Notes under the pieces: model-generated
The model's database searches: none
What the model saw: the letters and a program-made list of their open reading frames with translations, nothing else
Told to the model about the DNA's origin: nothing
Assembly (NCBI RefSeq): GCF_001426995.1
Contig: NZ_LMFY01000001.1
Location: 2,105,675 to 2,169,674 of the forward strand
From: Microbacterium sp. Root553
GTDB taxonomy: Bacteria > Actinomycetota > Actinomycetes > Actinomycetales > Microbacteriaceae
Reading direction: 5' to 3'
DNA length: 64,000 nucleotides
Made by a program: the position numbers and the translations under genes
Part shown: piece after piece, positions 1 to 8,323 of the stretch
Layout of the letters: every line of letters begins with the position of its first letter
Numbering within the stretch: position 1 is the stretch's first letter

Positions 1-764
1 GGCAGTGCCTGCTTGATCTTCTCGATCGCGCCCTGAGCGGGAGCCTCGTTGAACGCGTCGGCGAGTTCCTGGCCGGAGAGCGCGTGGATCGCCGCCATGA
101 TCTCGTCTGTCGCGAGTCGGCGGGCACGCCCGCTCGTGGCCGGGCCGTGCGGCGAGAGGTCGAGCGGCTCCCCGAACCGCACGGTGATGCGCTCCGAGAG
201 GGTCGGCACCTTCGCTCCGACGGGCATCACCTTGTCGGTCCCGATCAGGCCGACCGGCACGACCGGTGCCCCCGTCTGCAGCGCGAGGAACGCCACGCCG
301 GTGCGGCCCTTGTACAGACGACCGTCGGTCGAACGCGTCCCCTCCGGGTACAGCGCGACCGCGAGTCCTTCGTCGAGGAGCTGACGCTGCACGTCGAGGG
401 CGTCGAGCGCGGCCTTGCCGGCGCCCCGGCGCACGGAGATGGCGCCGATCGATTCGAAGAAGGTCTTGCTGAGCCAGCCCTTCATGCCGGTGCCCTCGAA
501 GTAGGTGGACTTCGCGAGGAAATGCACCGGACGAGGTGCGGCCACCGGGATCGCGATCGAGTCGATGAACGAGAGGTGGTTGCTGGCGAAGATGACCGGG
601 CCGTCCTTCGGGACGTTCTCGCGGCCCTCGATGCGGGGCCGGTAGATGGTGCGCGCGAGCGGGGTGATGAGACCGCGACCCAGCCGGTAGGCGAATCCCG
701 CGTGACGGGGTCCCTGCGTCTCTGCGGGCGATGTTGCGGGCTCCACCGACTGCTCTGACGTCAT
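1..764 (-). CDS. plsC: 1-acyl-sn-glycerol-3-phosphate acyltransferase, 3' end outside window
   Basis: The gene reads leftward from an ATG at 764 and is still open at base 1, so only about 254 residues are visible. Two acyltransferase signatures are clear: NHLSFID at residues 62-68 (the HX4D catalytic pair H63 and D68) and EGTR at 141-144. Between them lies the FESIGAISVRRG block, and a conserved proline follows in APVVPVG near 170. The family transfers an acyl chain to lysophosphatidate at the inner face of the membrane during phospholipid synthesis. Substrate range cannot be read from sequence. A TAATCT -10 box ends 6 nt before the ATG, so the mRNA is probably leaderless. Confidence 0.93.
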   Translation of the reverse strand, partial: MTSEQSVEPATSPAETQGPRHAGFAYRLGRGLITPLARTIYRPRIEGRENVPKDGPVIFASNHLSFIDSIAIPVAAPRPVHFLAKSTYFEGTGMKGWLSKTFFESIGAISVRRGAGKAALDALDVQRQLLDEGLAVALYPEGTRSTDGRLYKGRTGVAFLALQTGAPVVPVGLIGTDKVMPVGAKVPTLSERITVRFGEPLDLSPHGPATSGRARRLATDEIMAAIHALSGQELADAFNEAPAQGAIEKIKQAL

Positions 765-770
765 CAGAGC

Positions 771-776
771 AGATTA
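771..776 (-). promoter_or_regulatory. -10 box of plsC, leaderless type
   Basis: TAATCT on the minus strand, with 6 nt between it and the ATG at 764. Transcription would start at or next to the start codon. No clear -35 is seen. Confidence 0.6.
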
Positions 777-887
777 CCCCCGGATCCATGCCGCCGTGGG
801 AATGAAGCCCCGGCGCGCGCCTCCCAGCCTCGGCCAAGGGGCGTGCGCCATGATGGGGTGTCCCTCCCGCGAACCCGAGGTCTCATC

Positions 888-1877
888 GTGCGCAAGCGTC
901 CGCTCATCATCCTGTCCACCGTCGCTGCGGCGACCCTTCTCCTCGCCGGGTGCTCGGGAGGTGCGGATCCGGAGTCGACCGCGACGCCCGACGCCTCCGC
1001 TCAGAGCTCGTGCCTGGCCGACCTGAAGTCCGGTGCCGGATCCGACGCGGTGTCGGTCGAGGGGTCCGGTGCGGACGCCAAGATCACGGTGCCGGCCGAT
1101 GCCGAGCTGACCGAGGCCCAGCGTTCCGTGGTCGTCGAGGGCGATGGCGAAGACGTCAAGCCCGGCGACCTCATCTCGTTGCGTTACCAGCTCGTCGACG
1201 CCAAGACGAACGAGGTGCTCAGCACGTCCGAGCGCGGCCCCGACGGCGTGCTCTCGGCCCTTCTCGCGGTGCAGCAGCCGCAGCAGATGGTCGATCCCAC
1301 CCAGTCCACCGTCTTCACGGTCGCTGCGGAGTGCGTGCCGATCGGATCCAGCGTGGTGCTGACGCTCCCCGCCGCGCAGGAGGGATCGAACCCCAGCGTG
1401 CTGTACATCGAGACCATCGAGGAGCTGCCCACCATCGCATCCGGGTCCGACGTCGATGCGACCGAGGGGATGCCGAAGGTCGAGCTCGACGACGCGGGCT
1501 CGCCGACCATCACGCTCCCCGACACCGACGCTCCCACCGAGACCGAGGTCGCCGAGCTCAAGCAGGGCGATGGCGCCGTGGTCGCCTCGGGCGACCTCGT
1601 CACGGTGCAGTACCGCGGGGTCAAGTGGTCGGACGGCACCGAGTTCGACTCGAGCTGGAGTCGCGATGCGGCCCCGACGCAGTTCCAGACCACCAGTGTC
1701 GTGCCCGGCTTCAAGATGGCTCTCGAGGGCCAGAAGGTCGGCTCTCAGGTCGTCGTGACCATGCCTCCGAAGGACGGCTACGGCGAGGGCGAGATCAACG
1801 CGAACGACCTCACCGGCGAGACCCTGGTGTTCGTCGTCGACATCCTCGCGACGACCCCCATCGAGCAGGCTCCGTAA
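888..1877 (+). CDS. FKBP-type peptidyl-prolyl isomerase lipoprotein with two FKBP-like domains
   Basis: A 329-residue exported lipoprotein. From the GTG at 888 the protein begins with a basic n-region, a hydrophobic core and the lipobox LLAGC with the lipidated Cys at 22. Longer in-frame starts would bury the signal peptide, and a GAGG motif sits 7 nt upstream of this GTG. The C-terminal part (about 224-322) is a recognisable FKBP domain (DLVTVQYRG, FDSSW, VPGFKMALEG, GYGEG). Residues about 80-170 look like a second, degenerate FKBP fold (GDLISLRYQL). The likely role is proline isomerisation and folding of secreted proteins at the outer face of the membrane. The client proteins are unknown. 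Confidence 0.88.
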   Translation: MRKRPLIILSTVAAATLLLAGCSGGADPESTATPDASAQSSCLADLKSGAGSDAVSVEGSGADAKITVPADAELTEAQRSVVVEGDGEDVKPGDLISLRYQLVDAKTNEVLSTSERGPDGVLSALLAVQQPQQMVDPTQSTVFTVAAECVPIGSSVVLTLPAAQEGSNPSVLYIETIEELPTIASGSDVDATEGMPKVELDDAGSPTITLPDTDAPTETEVAELKQGDGAVVASGDLVTVQYRGVKWSDGTEFDSSWSRDAAPTQFQTTSVVPGFKMALEGQKVGSQVVVTMPPKDGYGEGEINANDLTGETLVFVVDILATTPIEQAP

Positions 1878-1903
1878 GCACGGCGGGAGCCGGGGGCGTG
1901 CCA

Positions 1904-1909
1904 TAGGCT
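1904..1909 (+). promoter_or_regulatory. -10 box of dxr, leaderless type
   Basis: TAGGCT followed by 6 nt and then the ATG at 1916. No Shine-Dalgarno is needed if transcription starts on the ATG. Confidence 0.65.
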
Positions 1910-1915
1910 GGCGGC

Positions 1916-2998
1916 ATGCGTCGCATCATCGTCCTCGGCTCCACCGGCTCCATCGGCACCCAGGCGCTCGACGTCATCCGTGCCAATCCTCGGCGTTTCG
2001 AGCTCGTCGGCCTCGCTGCCGGCTCCAACGCCGAGATGCTGGCCGAGCAGGCGGCGGCCTTTCAGGTCGAGAGCACGGCGCTGGGCGCCGCCGAGGCCGA
2101 GCAGCTCGTGCGCGATGTCGAGGCCGACGTCGTGCTCAACGCGATCACGGGCTCCATCGGCCTCGGATCCACTCTCGCCGCGCTGACGGCCGGGCGCACG
2201 CTGGCTCTGGCCAACAAGGAGTCGCTCATCGTCGGCGGGGAGCTCGTGCTCGCCGCGGCCGCACCCGATCAGATCGTCCCCGTCGACTCGGAGCATTCGG
2301 CGATCGCCCAGGCCCTGCGCAGCGGTGCCCACTCGGAGGTCCGCCGGCTGGTCGTCACGGCATCCGGCGGGCCCTTCCGCGGACGCTCGCGTGACGAGCT
2401 GCGCGAGGTCACCCCTCAGCAGGCGCTCGCGCATCCGACGTGGGACATGGGTCGGATGGTGACCACGAACTCCGCGACGCTCGTGAACAAGGGGCTCGAG
2501 GTCATCGAGGCCCATCTCCTGTTCGACGTCGCCTACGACGACATCGACGTCGTCGTGCATCCTCAGTCCATCGTGCACTCCATGGTGGAGTTCATCGACG
2601 GCTCCACGATCGCCCAGGCATCGCCGCCGGACATGCGTCTGCCGATCTCGCTCGGTCTCGACTGGCCGAACCGCATCGGCGGCGTCGGACGTCCGCTCGA
2701 CTGGACCAGTGCGACGTCCTGGACCTTCGAACCGCTCGACGACGGAGCTTTTCCCGCGGTGGCTCTCGCCAAGGCGGTCGGTCGTGCCGGGGCCACCTTC
2801 CCCGCGGTCTACAACGCGGCCAACGAGCAGGCCGTCGACGCGTTCCACGAGGGGCGGCTGCCGTTCCTCGGCATCGTCGACACGATCTCGCGGGTCGTCG
2901 ACGCGCACGAGCCTCCCGACACCCTGACGGTCGAGTCGCTCGCCGAGGCCGAGGCCTGGGCGCGCCGCACCGCCGACCAGCTGATCGCGAAGGGCTGA
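1916..2998 (+). CDS. dxr: 1-deoxy-D-xylulose 5-phosphate reductoisomerase
   Basis: A 360-residue cytosolic enzyme that converts DXP to 2-C-methyl-D-erythritol 4-phosphate with NADPH, the first committed step of the MEP isoprenoid pathway. The nucleotide-binding loop GSTGSIG lies at residues 8-14, ANKESL near 100, the metal-binding DSEH near 124-127, NKGLEVIEA near 190 and HPQSIVHSM near 215. The length is slightly shorter than in E. coli but covers all domains. ispG, another MEP gene, lies about 5.3 kb downstream, with rip between them and two antisense genes interrupting the series. Confidence 0.97.
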   Translation: MRRIIVLGSTGSIGTQALDVIRANPRRFELVGLAAGSNAEMLAEQAAAFQVESTALGAAEAEQLVRDVEADVVLNAITGSIGLGSTLAALTAGRTLALANKESLIVGGELVLAAAAPDQIVPVDSEHSAIAQALRSGAHSEVRRLVVTASGGPFRGRSRDELREVTPQQALAHPTWDMGRMVTTNSATLVNKGLEVIEAHLLFDVAYDDIDVVVHPQSIVHSMVEFIDGSTIAQASPPDMRLPISLGLDWPNRIGGVGRPLDWTSATSWTFEPLDDGAFPAVALAKAVGRAGATFPAVYNAANEQAVDAFHEGRLPFLGIVDTISRVVDAHEPPDTLTVESLAEAEAWARRTADQLIAKG

Positions 2999-3095
2999 TC
3001 CCACCGAGGAATCTCACGGATCACACGGATCAGGCGGACAAGCCGGATCACGCGGATCAGCCCGACCTGGCGGGGCGGGCCGATCCCGAAGACTC

Positions 3096-4715
3096 TCAGT
3101 CCTCGTCGGCGTACGGAACCGGCCAGTGCGAGTCGGGGACGGGCCACCCGGCGGCGCGCAGCGCGCGACGCGCCAGCTCCCGTGCCGAGTACGGCGTGCG
3201 CACGCCTCGGATGTCGCGGTAGTCCTGATGTCCGGGCCCTGCCCACAGGATGGAGTCGCCGTCGCCGACCATGCCGACGGCGGCGATGATCGCCGCCTCC
3301 GGTGGTGAGTACTCGTGGATCTCCGCGTCCGGGCGGGCGGCGCGCGCACCGGCGACGAGAGTCGCCCGGATCGAATCCGGATCCTCGAAACGCGGATGGT
3401 GGTCGGTGACCACGAGGATGTCGCTGCCCTCGACCGCGGTGCGCGCCATGTCATAGCGCTTGCTGGCATCTCGGTCGCCATCGGCGCCGAAGAGCATCAG
3501 CACCCGACCCGGGGTGACCCGGCGGACGGCCGCGAGCGTCTTCTCGAAGGCATCGGGGGAGTGCCCGAAGTCCACGAACACGACGGGGCCCTCATCGCCC
3601 GAGACGAGCTGGGTGCGTCCGGGCAGGTGCGCGTCGATGAGTCCGCCGTCGAGCGCCTCGACGATGCGATCCCAGGCGTAGCCACCCTCGAGGAGCATGA
3701 CGATCGCCAGGGCGGCGTTCGCGGCCATGTGCGGCCCGATTACCGGCACGGTCGTCGTCAGCGAACCCGCGGGGCCGGTCAGCGTGAACGTCGTGCCGGA
3801 GGCGCGCTCGTCGTCGATCACGACCACCCAGTCCGCGGCGGAGGCGGCCTCCGGATCTGCGGAGATCGTGGGGGTGCCGACGGTGACCACGGGGATCTCG
3901 GCGCGCTCCACCACGACCGCGCCGTTGAGGGAATCGAGGCACACCACGCCCCGGACCGCACGGTCGGGGCGGAACAGCGGAAGCTTCGCCTCGAAGTACT
4001 CGTCCATGTCGGCGTAGTCGTCGAGGTGATCGTGGCTGAGGTTCGTGAAGCCGGCGACATCGAAGCGGATGCCGTCGACACGGTGTCGGGAGAGGGCCTG
4101 AGCGCTGACCTCGACGGCCACCGCCTCGACCTCGCGCTCACGCATGAGGGCGAGCAGCGCGTGCATCTCGGAGGCCTCGGGCGTCGTGAGTCGCGACACG
4201 ATGACCTCGCCGGCGATGTGACGCTCGGCGGTGGAGGAGAGACCGGTGACGACGCCGAGCTGGTCGAGGATGCCCTCGAGCAGGTGCGAGACGCTGGTCT
4301 TGCCGTTCGTGCCGGTGGTGGCGAACAGCAGCGGCAGGGGGTCGCCGGCTCCGGTGCCGTAGACCCACGCGCTCAGAGCGCCCAGCACGGCGCGCGGATC
4401 GTCGACCACGAGGATCGGGAGCCCCGCGGAGGCGGCGATCTCAGCACCGGCCTCGTCGGTGATGATCGCGACGGCGCCCTTGTCGGCGGCGGCTGCGGCG
4501 AACTCGGCGCCATGGCGGTTCACCCCCCGGATCGCGACGAAGGCTTCGCCGGCGCGGAGGTCGGCGGTGGCGAGGGTGATCCCCGACAGGGTGACACCGT
4601 TCACCTCGCCGCGCACCTCTCGGGCGAATCGGGAGGCGAGTTCGGACAGCTCACGCCGGGGCGGGTTCGCGGGGCGGAGCACGGGAGGCAGGCTCGGTTG
4701 TTGTTCAATCGACAT
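3096..4715 (-). CDS. MurE-family UDP-MurNAc-dipeptide ligase with altered amino-acid pocket
   Basis: A 539-residue Mur ligase. The ATP loop TTGTNGKT is at 133-140, followed by the UDP-MurNAc contact region (TTPEASEMH) and a C-terminal domain with DFGHSPDAF at 382-390 and GDRDASKR near 413-420. MurE adds the third residue to the peptidoglycan stem. The positions that contact meso-diaminopimelate in E. coli MurE are changed: DNPR is HHPR here (439-442, Arg kept) and GKGHE is GPGHQ near 493-497. This fits an organism whose wall uses another diamino acid, but the true substrate is an inference. The gene stands alone, without other cell-division or wall genes. GGAGAGG lies just before the ATG. Confidence 0.85.
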   Translation of the reverse strand: MSIEQQPSLPPVLRPANPPRRELSELASRFAREVRGEVNGVTLSGITLATADLRAGEAFVAIRGVNRHGAEFAAAAADKGAVAIITDEAGAEIAASAGLPILVVDDPRAVLGALSAWVYGTGAGDPLPLLFATTGTNGKTSVSHLLEGILDQLGVVTGLSSTAERHIAGEVIVSRLTTPEASEMHALLALMREREVEAVAVEVSAQALSRHRVDGIRFDVAGFTNLSHDHLDDYADMDEYFEAKLPLFRPDRAVRGVVCLDSLNGAVVVERAEIPVVTVGTPTISADPEAASAADWVVVIDDERASGTTFTLTGPAGSLTTTVPVIGPHMAANAALAIVMLLEGGYAWDRIVEALDGGLIDAHLPGRTQLVSGDEGPVVFVDFGHSPDAFEKTLAAVRRVTPGRVLMLFGADGDRDASKRYDMARTAVEGSDILVVTDHHPRFEDPDSIRATLVAGARAARPDAEIHEYSPPEAAIIAAVGMVGDGDSILWAGPGHQDYRDIRGVRTPYSARELARRALRAAGWPVPDSHWPVPYADED

Positions 4716-4837
4716 GTCCTCTCCATGATCTCACGGCGGCGGTGCGATCTCCGGGTGCGGCACGTCCGCCCGCACACCGCGGTGCGGCGCGTCGTGGCCT
4801 CGGAGACTCGTGGGGCTCATTCCTAGGCTGCGCGCAC

Positions 4838-4843
4838 TAACGT
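4838..4843 (+). promoter_or_regulatory. -10 box of rip, leaderless type
   Basis: TAACGT, then 6 nt, then the GTG at 4850. A perfect 12-bp palindrome (ACGTGATCACGT, 4840-4851) overlaps the box, the presumed start site and the first codon. Confidence 0.6.
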
Positions 4844-4849
4844 GATCAC

Positions 4850-6166
4850 GTGGATGTCCTGCTCTATCTGGGTGGCATCGTGTTCATGCTGATCGGCCTC
4901 GGCCTCTCGATCGGTCTGCACGAGGTCGGTCACCTCCTGCCTGCGAAGCTCTTCGGCGTGCGCGTCGGCCAGTACATGATCGGCTTCGGGCCCCGGCTGT
5001 GGTCGAAGCGCATCGGGGAGACGGAGTACGGCTTCAAGCTGCTGCCGCTGGGCGGCTTCATCTCGATGTCGGGCATGTACCCGGCCTCCACGGCCGCAGG
5101 TCCCGCCAAGGGACTCTTCCGCGCCCTGGTGCAGGACGCGCGGTCGGCGAATGACGAGACGATCGCCGCAGGCGCCGAGGACCGGGTGTTCTACCGTCTG
5201 CCGGTCTGGAAGCGCGTGATCGTCATGCTCGGCGGTCCGCTGATGAACCTCATCCTCGCCGTCGTGATCTTCACGGTGCTGGTCTCGGGCATCGGCGTGC
5301 AGCAGGGGACCACGACGATCGCCTCGGTGAACGAGTGCGTGCTCCCTGCCGGATCGACCGCAACCGAGTGCGCGGCGGACGACCCCGCGACGCCGGCCGC
5401 CGAGGCGGGCATCCGGCCGGGAGACGTCCTCGTGTCGGTGGGCGGGCAGGCCGTCTCGACCTTCGCCGAGGCCACGGCCATCGTGCAGGCGGCACCTGGC
5501 AAGACCCTCGATCTCGTGGTCCGTCGCGACGGCGCGGAGAAGACACTGCGCATCACTCCCGTCGAGGCCGAGCGGACGATCACGGATGCCAGTGGCCAGC
5601 CGGTGCTCGGGGACGACGGCGACCCGGTCGTCAAAGACGTCGGCTACGTCGGCATGGCCGCCCAGATGGGCTTCGTGCAGCAGCCCCTCTCGGCGGGACC
5701 GCAGATGGCGGGTGACACCGTCTCGCGCGTCGGGTCGATGATCCTGACACTGCCTGTGCGCATCTGGGACGTGGGAGTCTCGCTGGTGACAGGAGGTGAG
5801 CGGGATCCGAACGGACCGCTGAGCGTGGTGGGTGTCGGTCGCCTGGCCGGTGAGGTCGCCGCCACGGACGCCCCGGTCCTCAACCGCTTCTCGGTGCTGC
5901 TCAGCCTGCTGGGCTCGCTGAACGTGGCGCTGTTCGTGTTCAACCTGATCCCGCTGCTGCCGCTGGACGGAGGTCACGTCGTGGTGGCGCTGTGGGACGG
6001 CATCCGCCGCGCCTGGGCGACGCTGTTCCGTCGTCCGCCGCCCGCGCCGGTCGACGCCACGCGCCTCGTGCCCCTCACCGTGGTCGTCGCGACGCTGCTC
6101 ATCGCGATGGGTGCGGTTCTGCTGCTCGCCGACGTGTTCAACCCCGTGAAGCTCTTCGGCGGCTGA
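4850..6166 (+). CDS. Site-2 intramembrane metalloprotease (RseP/Rip family, M50)
   Basis: A 438-residue membrane protease that cuts membrane-anchored regulators such as anti-sigma factors. The zinc motif HEVGH (HExxH) is at residues 24-28 inside the first membrane segment. The second metal motif, PLDGGH near 370-375, lies in a late membrane segment. A PDZ-like region spans about 150-260 (GIRPGDVLVSVGG). The order dxr-rip-ispG is common in actinobacteria; here murE sits antisense between the first two and a chorismate enzyme between the last two. A target anti-sigma factor is not visible in the window. The start is GTG, fixed by the -10 box 6 nt away. Confidence 0.94.
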   Translation: MDVLLYLGGIVFMLIGLGLSIGLHEVGHLLPAKLFGVRVGQYMIGFGPRLWSKRIGETEYGFKLLPLGGFISMSGMYPASTAAGPAKGLFRALVQDARSANDETIAAGAEDRVFYRLPVWKRVIVMLGGPLMNLILAVVIFTVLVSGIGVQQGTTTIASVNECVLPAGSTATECAADDPATPAAEAGIRPGDVLVSVGGQAVSTFAEATAIVQAAPGKTLDLVVRRDGAEKTLRITPVEAERTITDASGQPVLGDDGDPVVKDVGYVGMAAQMGFVQQPLSAGPQMAGDTVSRVGSMILTLPVRIWDVGVSLVTGGERDPNGPLSVVGVGRLAGEVAATDAPVLNRFSVLLSLLGSLNVALFVFNLIPLLPLDGGHVVVALWDGIRRAWATLFRRPPPAPVDATRLVPLTVVVATLLIAMGAVLLLADVFNPVKLFGG

Positions 6167-6209
6167 TCGCCGCTCTGTCTCCGCGGGCGAGGCTCACGGC
6201 GACCCGCGT

Positions 6210-8093
6210 TCAGGACAGGGCGTGCGAGACGAGACGCTCGAGGGTGCGGATGCCGTCGCGCGACAGGATCGATTCGAGGTGCCCCTGCACGGACGCGAAG
6301 TGCGGCCCCCGCAGCGCGTAGACATCGCCGGTCGCAGGGTCCGCCGACATCTCCGCGGCTCCCGCCGACGTGGTTCCGGCGGCCACCCTGGCGGTGAACG
6401 TGTTGTAGAAGCCGATCGACGCGTCCTCGCCGAACACCGGCACCGCCTTCTGGAGTCCCTGATGCGGGGCGTCGAGCGGCACCAGGGGGATCCCCAGGCC
6501 GTCGCTCAGGATCTGGTGGCTGAGGCAGACCGCGAGCAGGGGGGCGCCGGTGTCGACCCGACGCGAGACGACGTCGCGCATCCGGGCGATCCGCGGGCTG
6601 TCGAGATCGCGCGGGTCGCCGGGGCCCGGACCGGCGACGACGAGGTCGGCGGCGGCGAGCTCGTCGTCCGTCACCTCGCTCCAGGGGCGGTTGGTCACGT
6701 CGAGGCCGAGATGCCGCAGCTGATGCGCCAGCATCGTGGTGAACCGGTCCTCGGCGTCCACGACGACGGCCGAGGTGCCGGTGAACGGACCGGTGAGACC
6801 GTCGCCCTGCGGGTTGAGCCAGAAATCCGCGAGCCGGGCGTTGCGCGAGGCGAGCAGGGACTCGATCGTGGGGTCGGCAGCGAGGGAGCGCGGCTCGCCC
6901 GGGGCATCGGCGTCCTCCCGTGCTTCTGCCGCACCGTCCCTGTCGATCGCGCCGATCGCTCCGAGCACCCCTGCCGCCTTGCCGTGGGTCTCGGACACCT
7001 CGCCGTGCGGATCCGAGTGGCGGACGAGGGTGGCACCGACCGGCACGCTGAGCGCGCCGTCCTGCACGTAGACGGTGCGGATGAGGATCGGGGCGTCGAG
7101 GTCGTGTCCGCCCTCGGCGTTGGGGGTGAACAGGGCGGCGACGCCGGAGTAGTACCCGCGCGGCTTGCGCTCGTGACGGCGGATGACCGCGCAGGCGTTC
7201 TGCATGGGGGAGCCAGTCACGGTCGGCGCGAACATCGTCTCGCGGAGGATGTCACGGGGATCCAGCGTGCTGCGTCCGCGGAGCATGTACTCGGTGTGCG
7301 TGAGCCGCGACATCTCCTTGAGGTGCGGGCCGGTGATGCGCCCGCCGTCGGAGCACACCGCGCTCATCATCTTGAGCTCCTCGTCGACCACCATGAACAG
7401 CTCCTCGGTCTCCTTGGTGGAGGAGAGGAAATCGACCAGGGTGTCCTTCGTGGCACCGCCCGCCGGGTGACGGAACGTGCCCGAGATGGGGTTCATCGTC
7501 ACGACCCCGCCCCGCGCCACGACGTGAGCCTCGGGGCTGGCCCCGACAGCGATGTGGTCGGGGGTGACGACGGCAAAGGTCCAGTACGCGCCGCGTTCGT
7601 GAGCGAGCAGAGCACGGAACCAGGTGAGTGCCGCCGTGCGGTCGTCGACGTCGATGTTCGCCGTGAAGTCCCGGCGGATCACGAAGTTCGCGCCCTCACC
7701 GCGTCCGATCTCGTCGGCGATCACCGTCTCGACGATCGCCGCGTACTCCTCGTCGGCGATGTCGAAACCGCCGTCTCGCAGCGGGACAGGTTCGGCCGGC
7801 AGTGCGGTGAGCAGCTCGGCGGTCGGAAGATACAGGTGCTCCTCGACGACGAGGCAGCGCAGCGGGGCGCCGTCGTCCTGGGCGACGAATCCGCGCTCTC
7901 GCACCTGGCGGTAGGGCACCATCGCGAAGATCTCCCGGTCGGTGCCGTCGATCGTGAGGGGGATGTCGGCGAGGAGGTCGACATCCAGGACGTCGCCGGT
8001 GAGCAGCTCGACGGATTCGGCGCCGTCGCGCGCGATGAGCACGAACGATGCCGCGGGATCAGCGGTGAGCTCGGAAAGACGTGAGAGGGTCAT
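6210..8093 (-). CDS. Fused anthranilate synthase-type enzyme: chorismate-binding plus glutamine amidotransferase (TrpEG/PhzE-like)
   Basis: A 627-residue two-domain enzyme. The chorismate-binding domain covers about 80-400 (MNPISGTFRHP, DEELKMM, FAPTVTGSPMQNAC, RGYYSGVAAL). A class I glutamine amidotransferase follows from about 430 to the end, with AGPGPGDPRD, the nucleophile Cys near 523 in AVCLSHQ and the His/Glu pair in GHLES near 605-607. The start is the ATG at 8093 with AGGAG upstream. The family makes anthranilate, or aminodeoxyisochorismate in phenazine producers, from chorismate and glutamine. No phenazine genes are nearby. The N-terminus lacks an obvious Trp feedback LLES motif. 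A Trp-codon attenuator in front argues that it serves tryptophan supply. The exact product is uncertain. Confidence 0.88.
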   Translation of the reverse strand: MTLSRLSELTADPAASFVLIARDGAESVELLTGDVLDVDLLADIPLTIDGTDREIFAMVPYRQVRERGFVAQDDGAPLRCLVVEEHLYLPTAELLTALPAEPVPLRDGGFDIADEEYAAIVETVIADEIGRGEGANFVIRRDFTANIDVDDRTAALTWFRALLAHERGAYWTFAVVTPDHIAVGASPEAHVVARGGVVTMNPISGTFRHPAGGATKDTLVDFLSSTKETEELFMVVDEELKMMSAVCSDGGRITGPHLKEMSRLTHTEYMLRGRSTLDPRDILRETMFAPTVTGSPMQNACAVIRRHERKPRGYYSGVAALFTPNAEGGHDLDAPILIRTVYVQDGALSVPVGATLVRHSDPHGEVSETHGKAAGVLGAIGAIDRDGAAEAREDADAPGEPRSLAADPTIESLLASRNARLADFWLNPQGDGLTGPFTGTSAVVVDAEDRFTTMLAHQLRHLGLDVTNRPWSEVTDDELAAADLVVAGPGPGDPRDLDSPRIARMRDVVSRRVDTGAPLLAVCLSHQILSDGLGIPLVPLDAPHQGLQKAVPVFGEDASIGFYNTFTARVAAGTTSAGAAEMSADPATGDVYALRGPHFASVQGHLESILSRDGIRTLERLVSHALS

Positions 8094-8130
8094 CGATGTC
8101 TCCTGTGCGTGGCTCCGGCTCGGCTCAACG

Positions 8131-8154
8131 AAAAGACCGCCCCGGAGGCGGTCT
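8131..8154 (-). terminator. Intrinsic terminator of the Trp attenuator (segments 3 and 4)
   Basis: On the minus strand an 8-bp stem (AGACCGCC with GGCGGUCU) closes a 5-nt loop and is followed by UUUU. It lies between the leader peptide and the ATG at 8093. Segment 3 can instead pair with the region just after the leader stop codon. Confidence 0.85.
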
Positions 8155-8183
8155 GGATTCGTGGGAACGCGAACACACCGCCT
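8146..8183 (-). promoter_or_regulatory. Antiterminator pairing (segments 2 and 3) of the Trp attenuator
   Basis: AGGCGGU (8183-8177) is a perfect 7-nt complement of ACCGCCU (8152-8146), the 5' arm of the terminator. Segment 2 can also pair with CCGCC (8192-8188), which lies in the codons directly after the two Trp codons. A ribosome stalled at Trp would cover that arm and favour antitermination. Confidence 0.75.
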
Positions 8184-8217
8184 AGGAGGCGGGCCACCAG
8201 GTGAGGTTCGCGAGCAT
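8182..8217 (-). CDS. Trp leader peptide of the attenuator, 11 residues
   Basis: The reading frame is MLANLTWWPAS and then TAG. Two adjacent Trp codons lie at positions 7 and 8, far above chance for 11 codons. The stop codon overlaps the first hairpin and the terminator lies 28 nt further on. A TAGTTT -10 box is 7 nt before the ATG, so this peptide is probably read from a nearly leaderless mRNA. This is the layout of trpL-type attenuators, and it senses charged tRNA-Trp. Confidence 0.8.
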   Translation of the reverse strand: MLANLTWWPAS

Positions 8218-8224
8218 GGGCTGA

Positions 8225-8230
8225 AAACTA
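8225..8230 (-). promoter_or_regulatory. -10 box of the Trp leader transcript
   Basis: TAGTTT on the minus strand, 7 nt before the leader-peptide ATG. The overlapping GATAGT preceded by TGT is an alternative extended -10. Confidence 0.5.
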
Positions 8231-8311
8231 TCACACCACCGACCGCGTCCCCGTTCGCGTGACGGAGGTGGAGAGTGGTCCCGCTTCCAGCCTGCGTGCA
8301 TCAGGGCGGCG

Positions 8312-8317
8312 TAGGCT
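8312..8317 (+). promoter_or_regulatory. -10 box of ispG, leaderless type
   Basis: TAGGCT, then six G residues, then the GTG at 8324. Confidence 0.65.
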
Positions 8318-8323
8318 GGGGGG

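Noticed and set aside
3010..3065. Degenerate CGGATCA repeats between dxr and murE
   Set aside because: The copies vary in spacing and sequence and may be simple low-complexity drift. I could not define a unit or symmetry.
6210..8093. A phenazine or other secondary-metabolite cluster around the PhzE-like enzyme
   Set aside because: None of the neighbours are phenazine, phenoxazine or benzodiazepine genes. The Trp attenuator points to primary metabolism instead.
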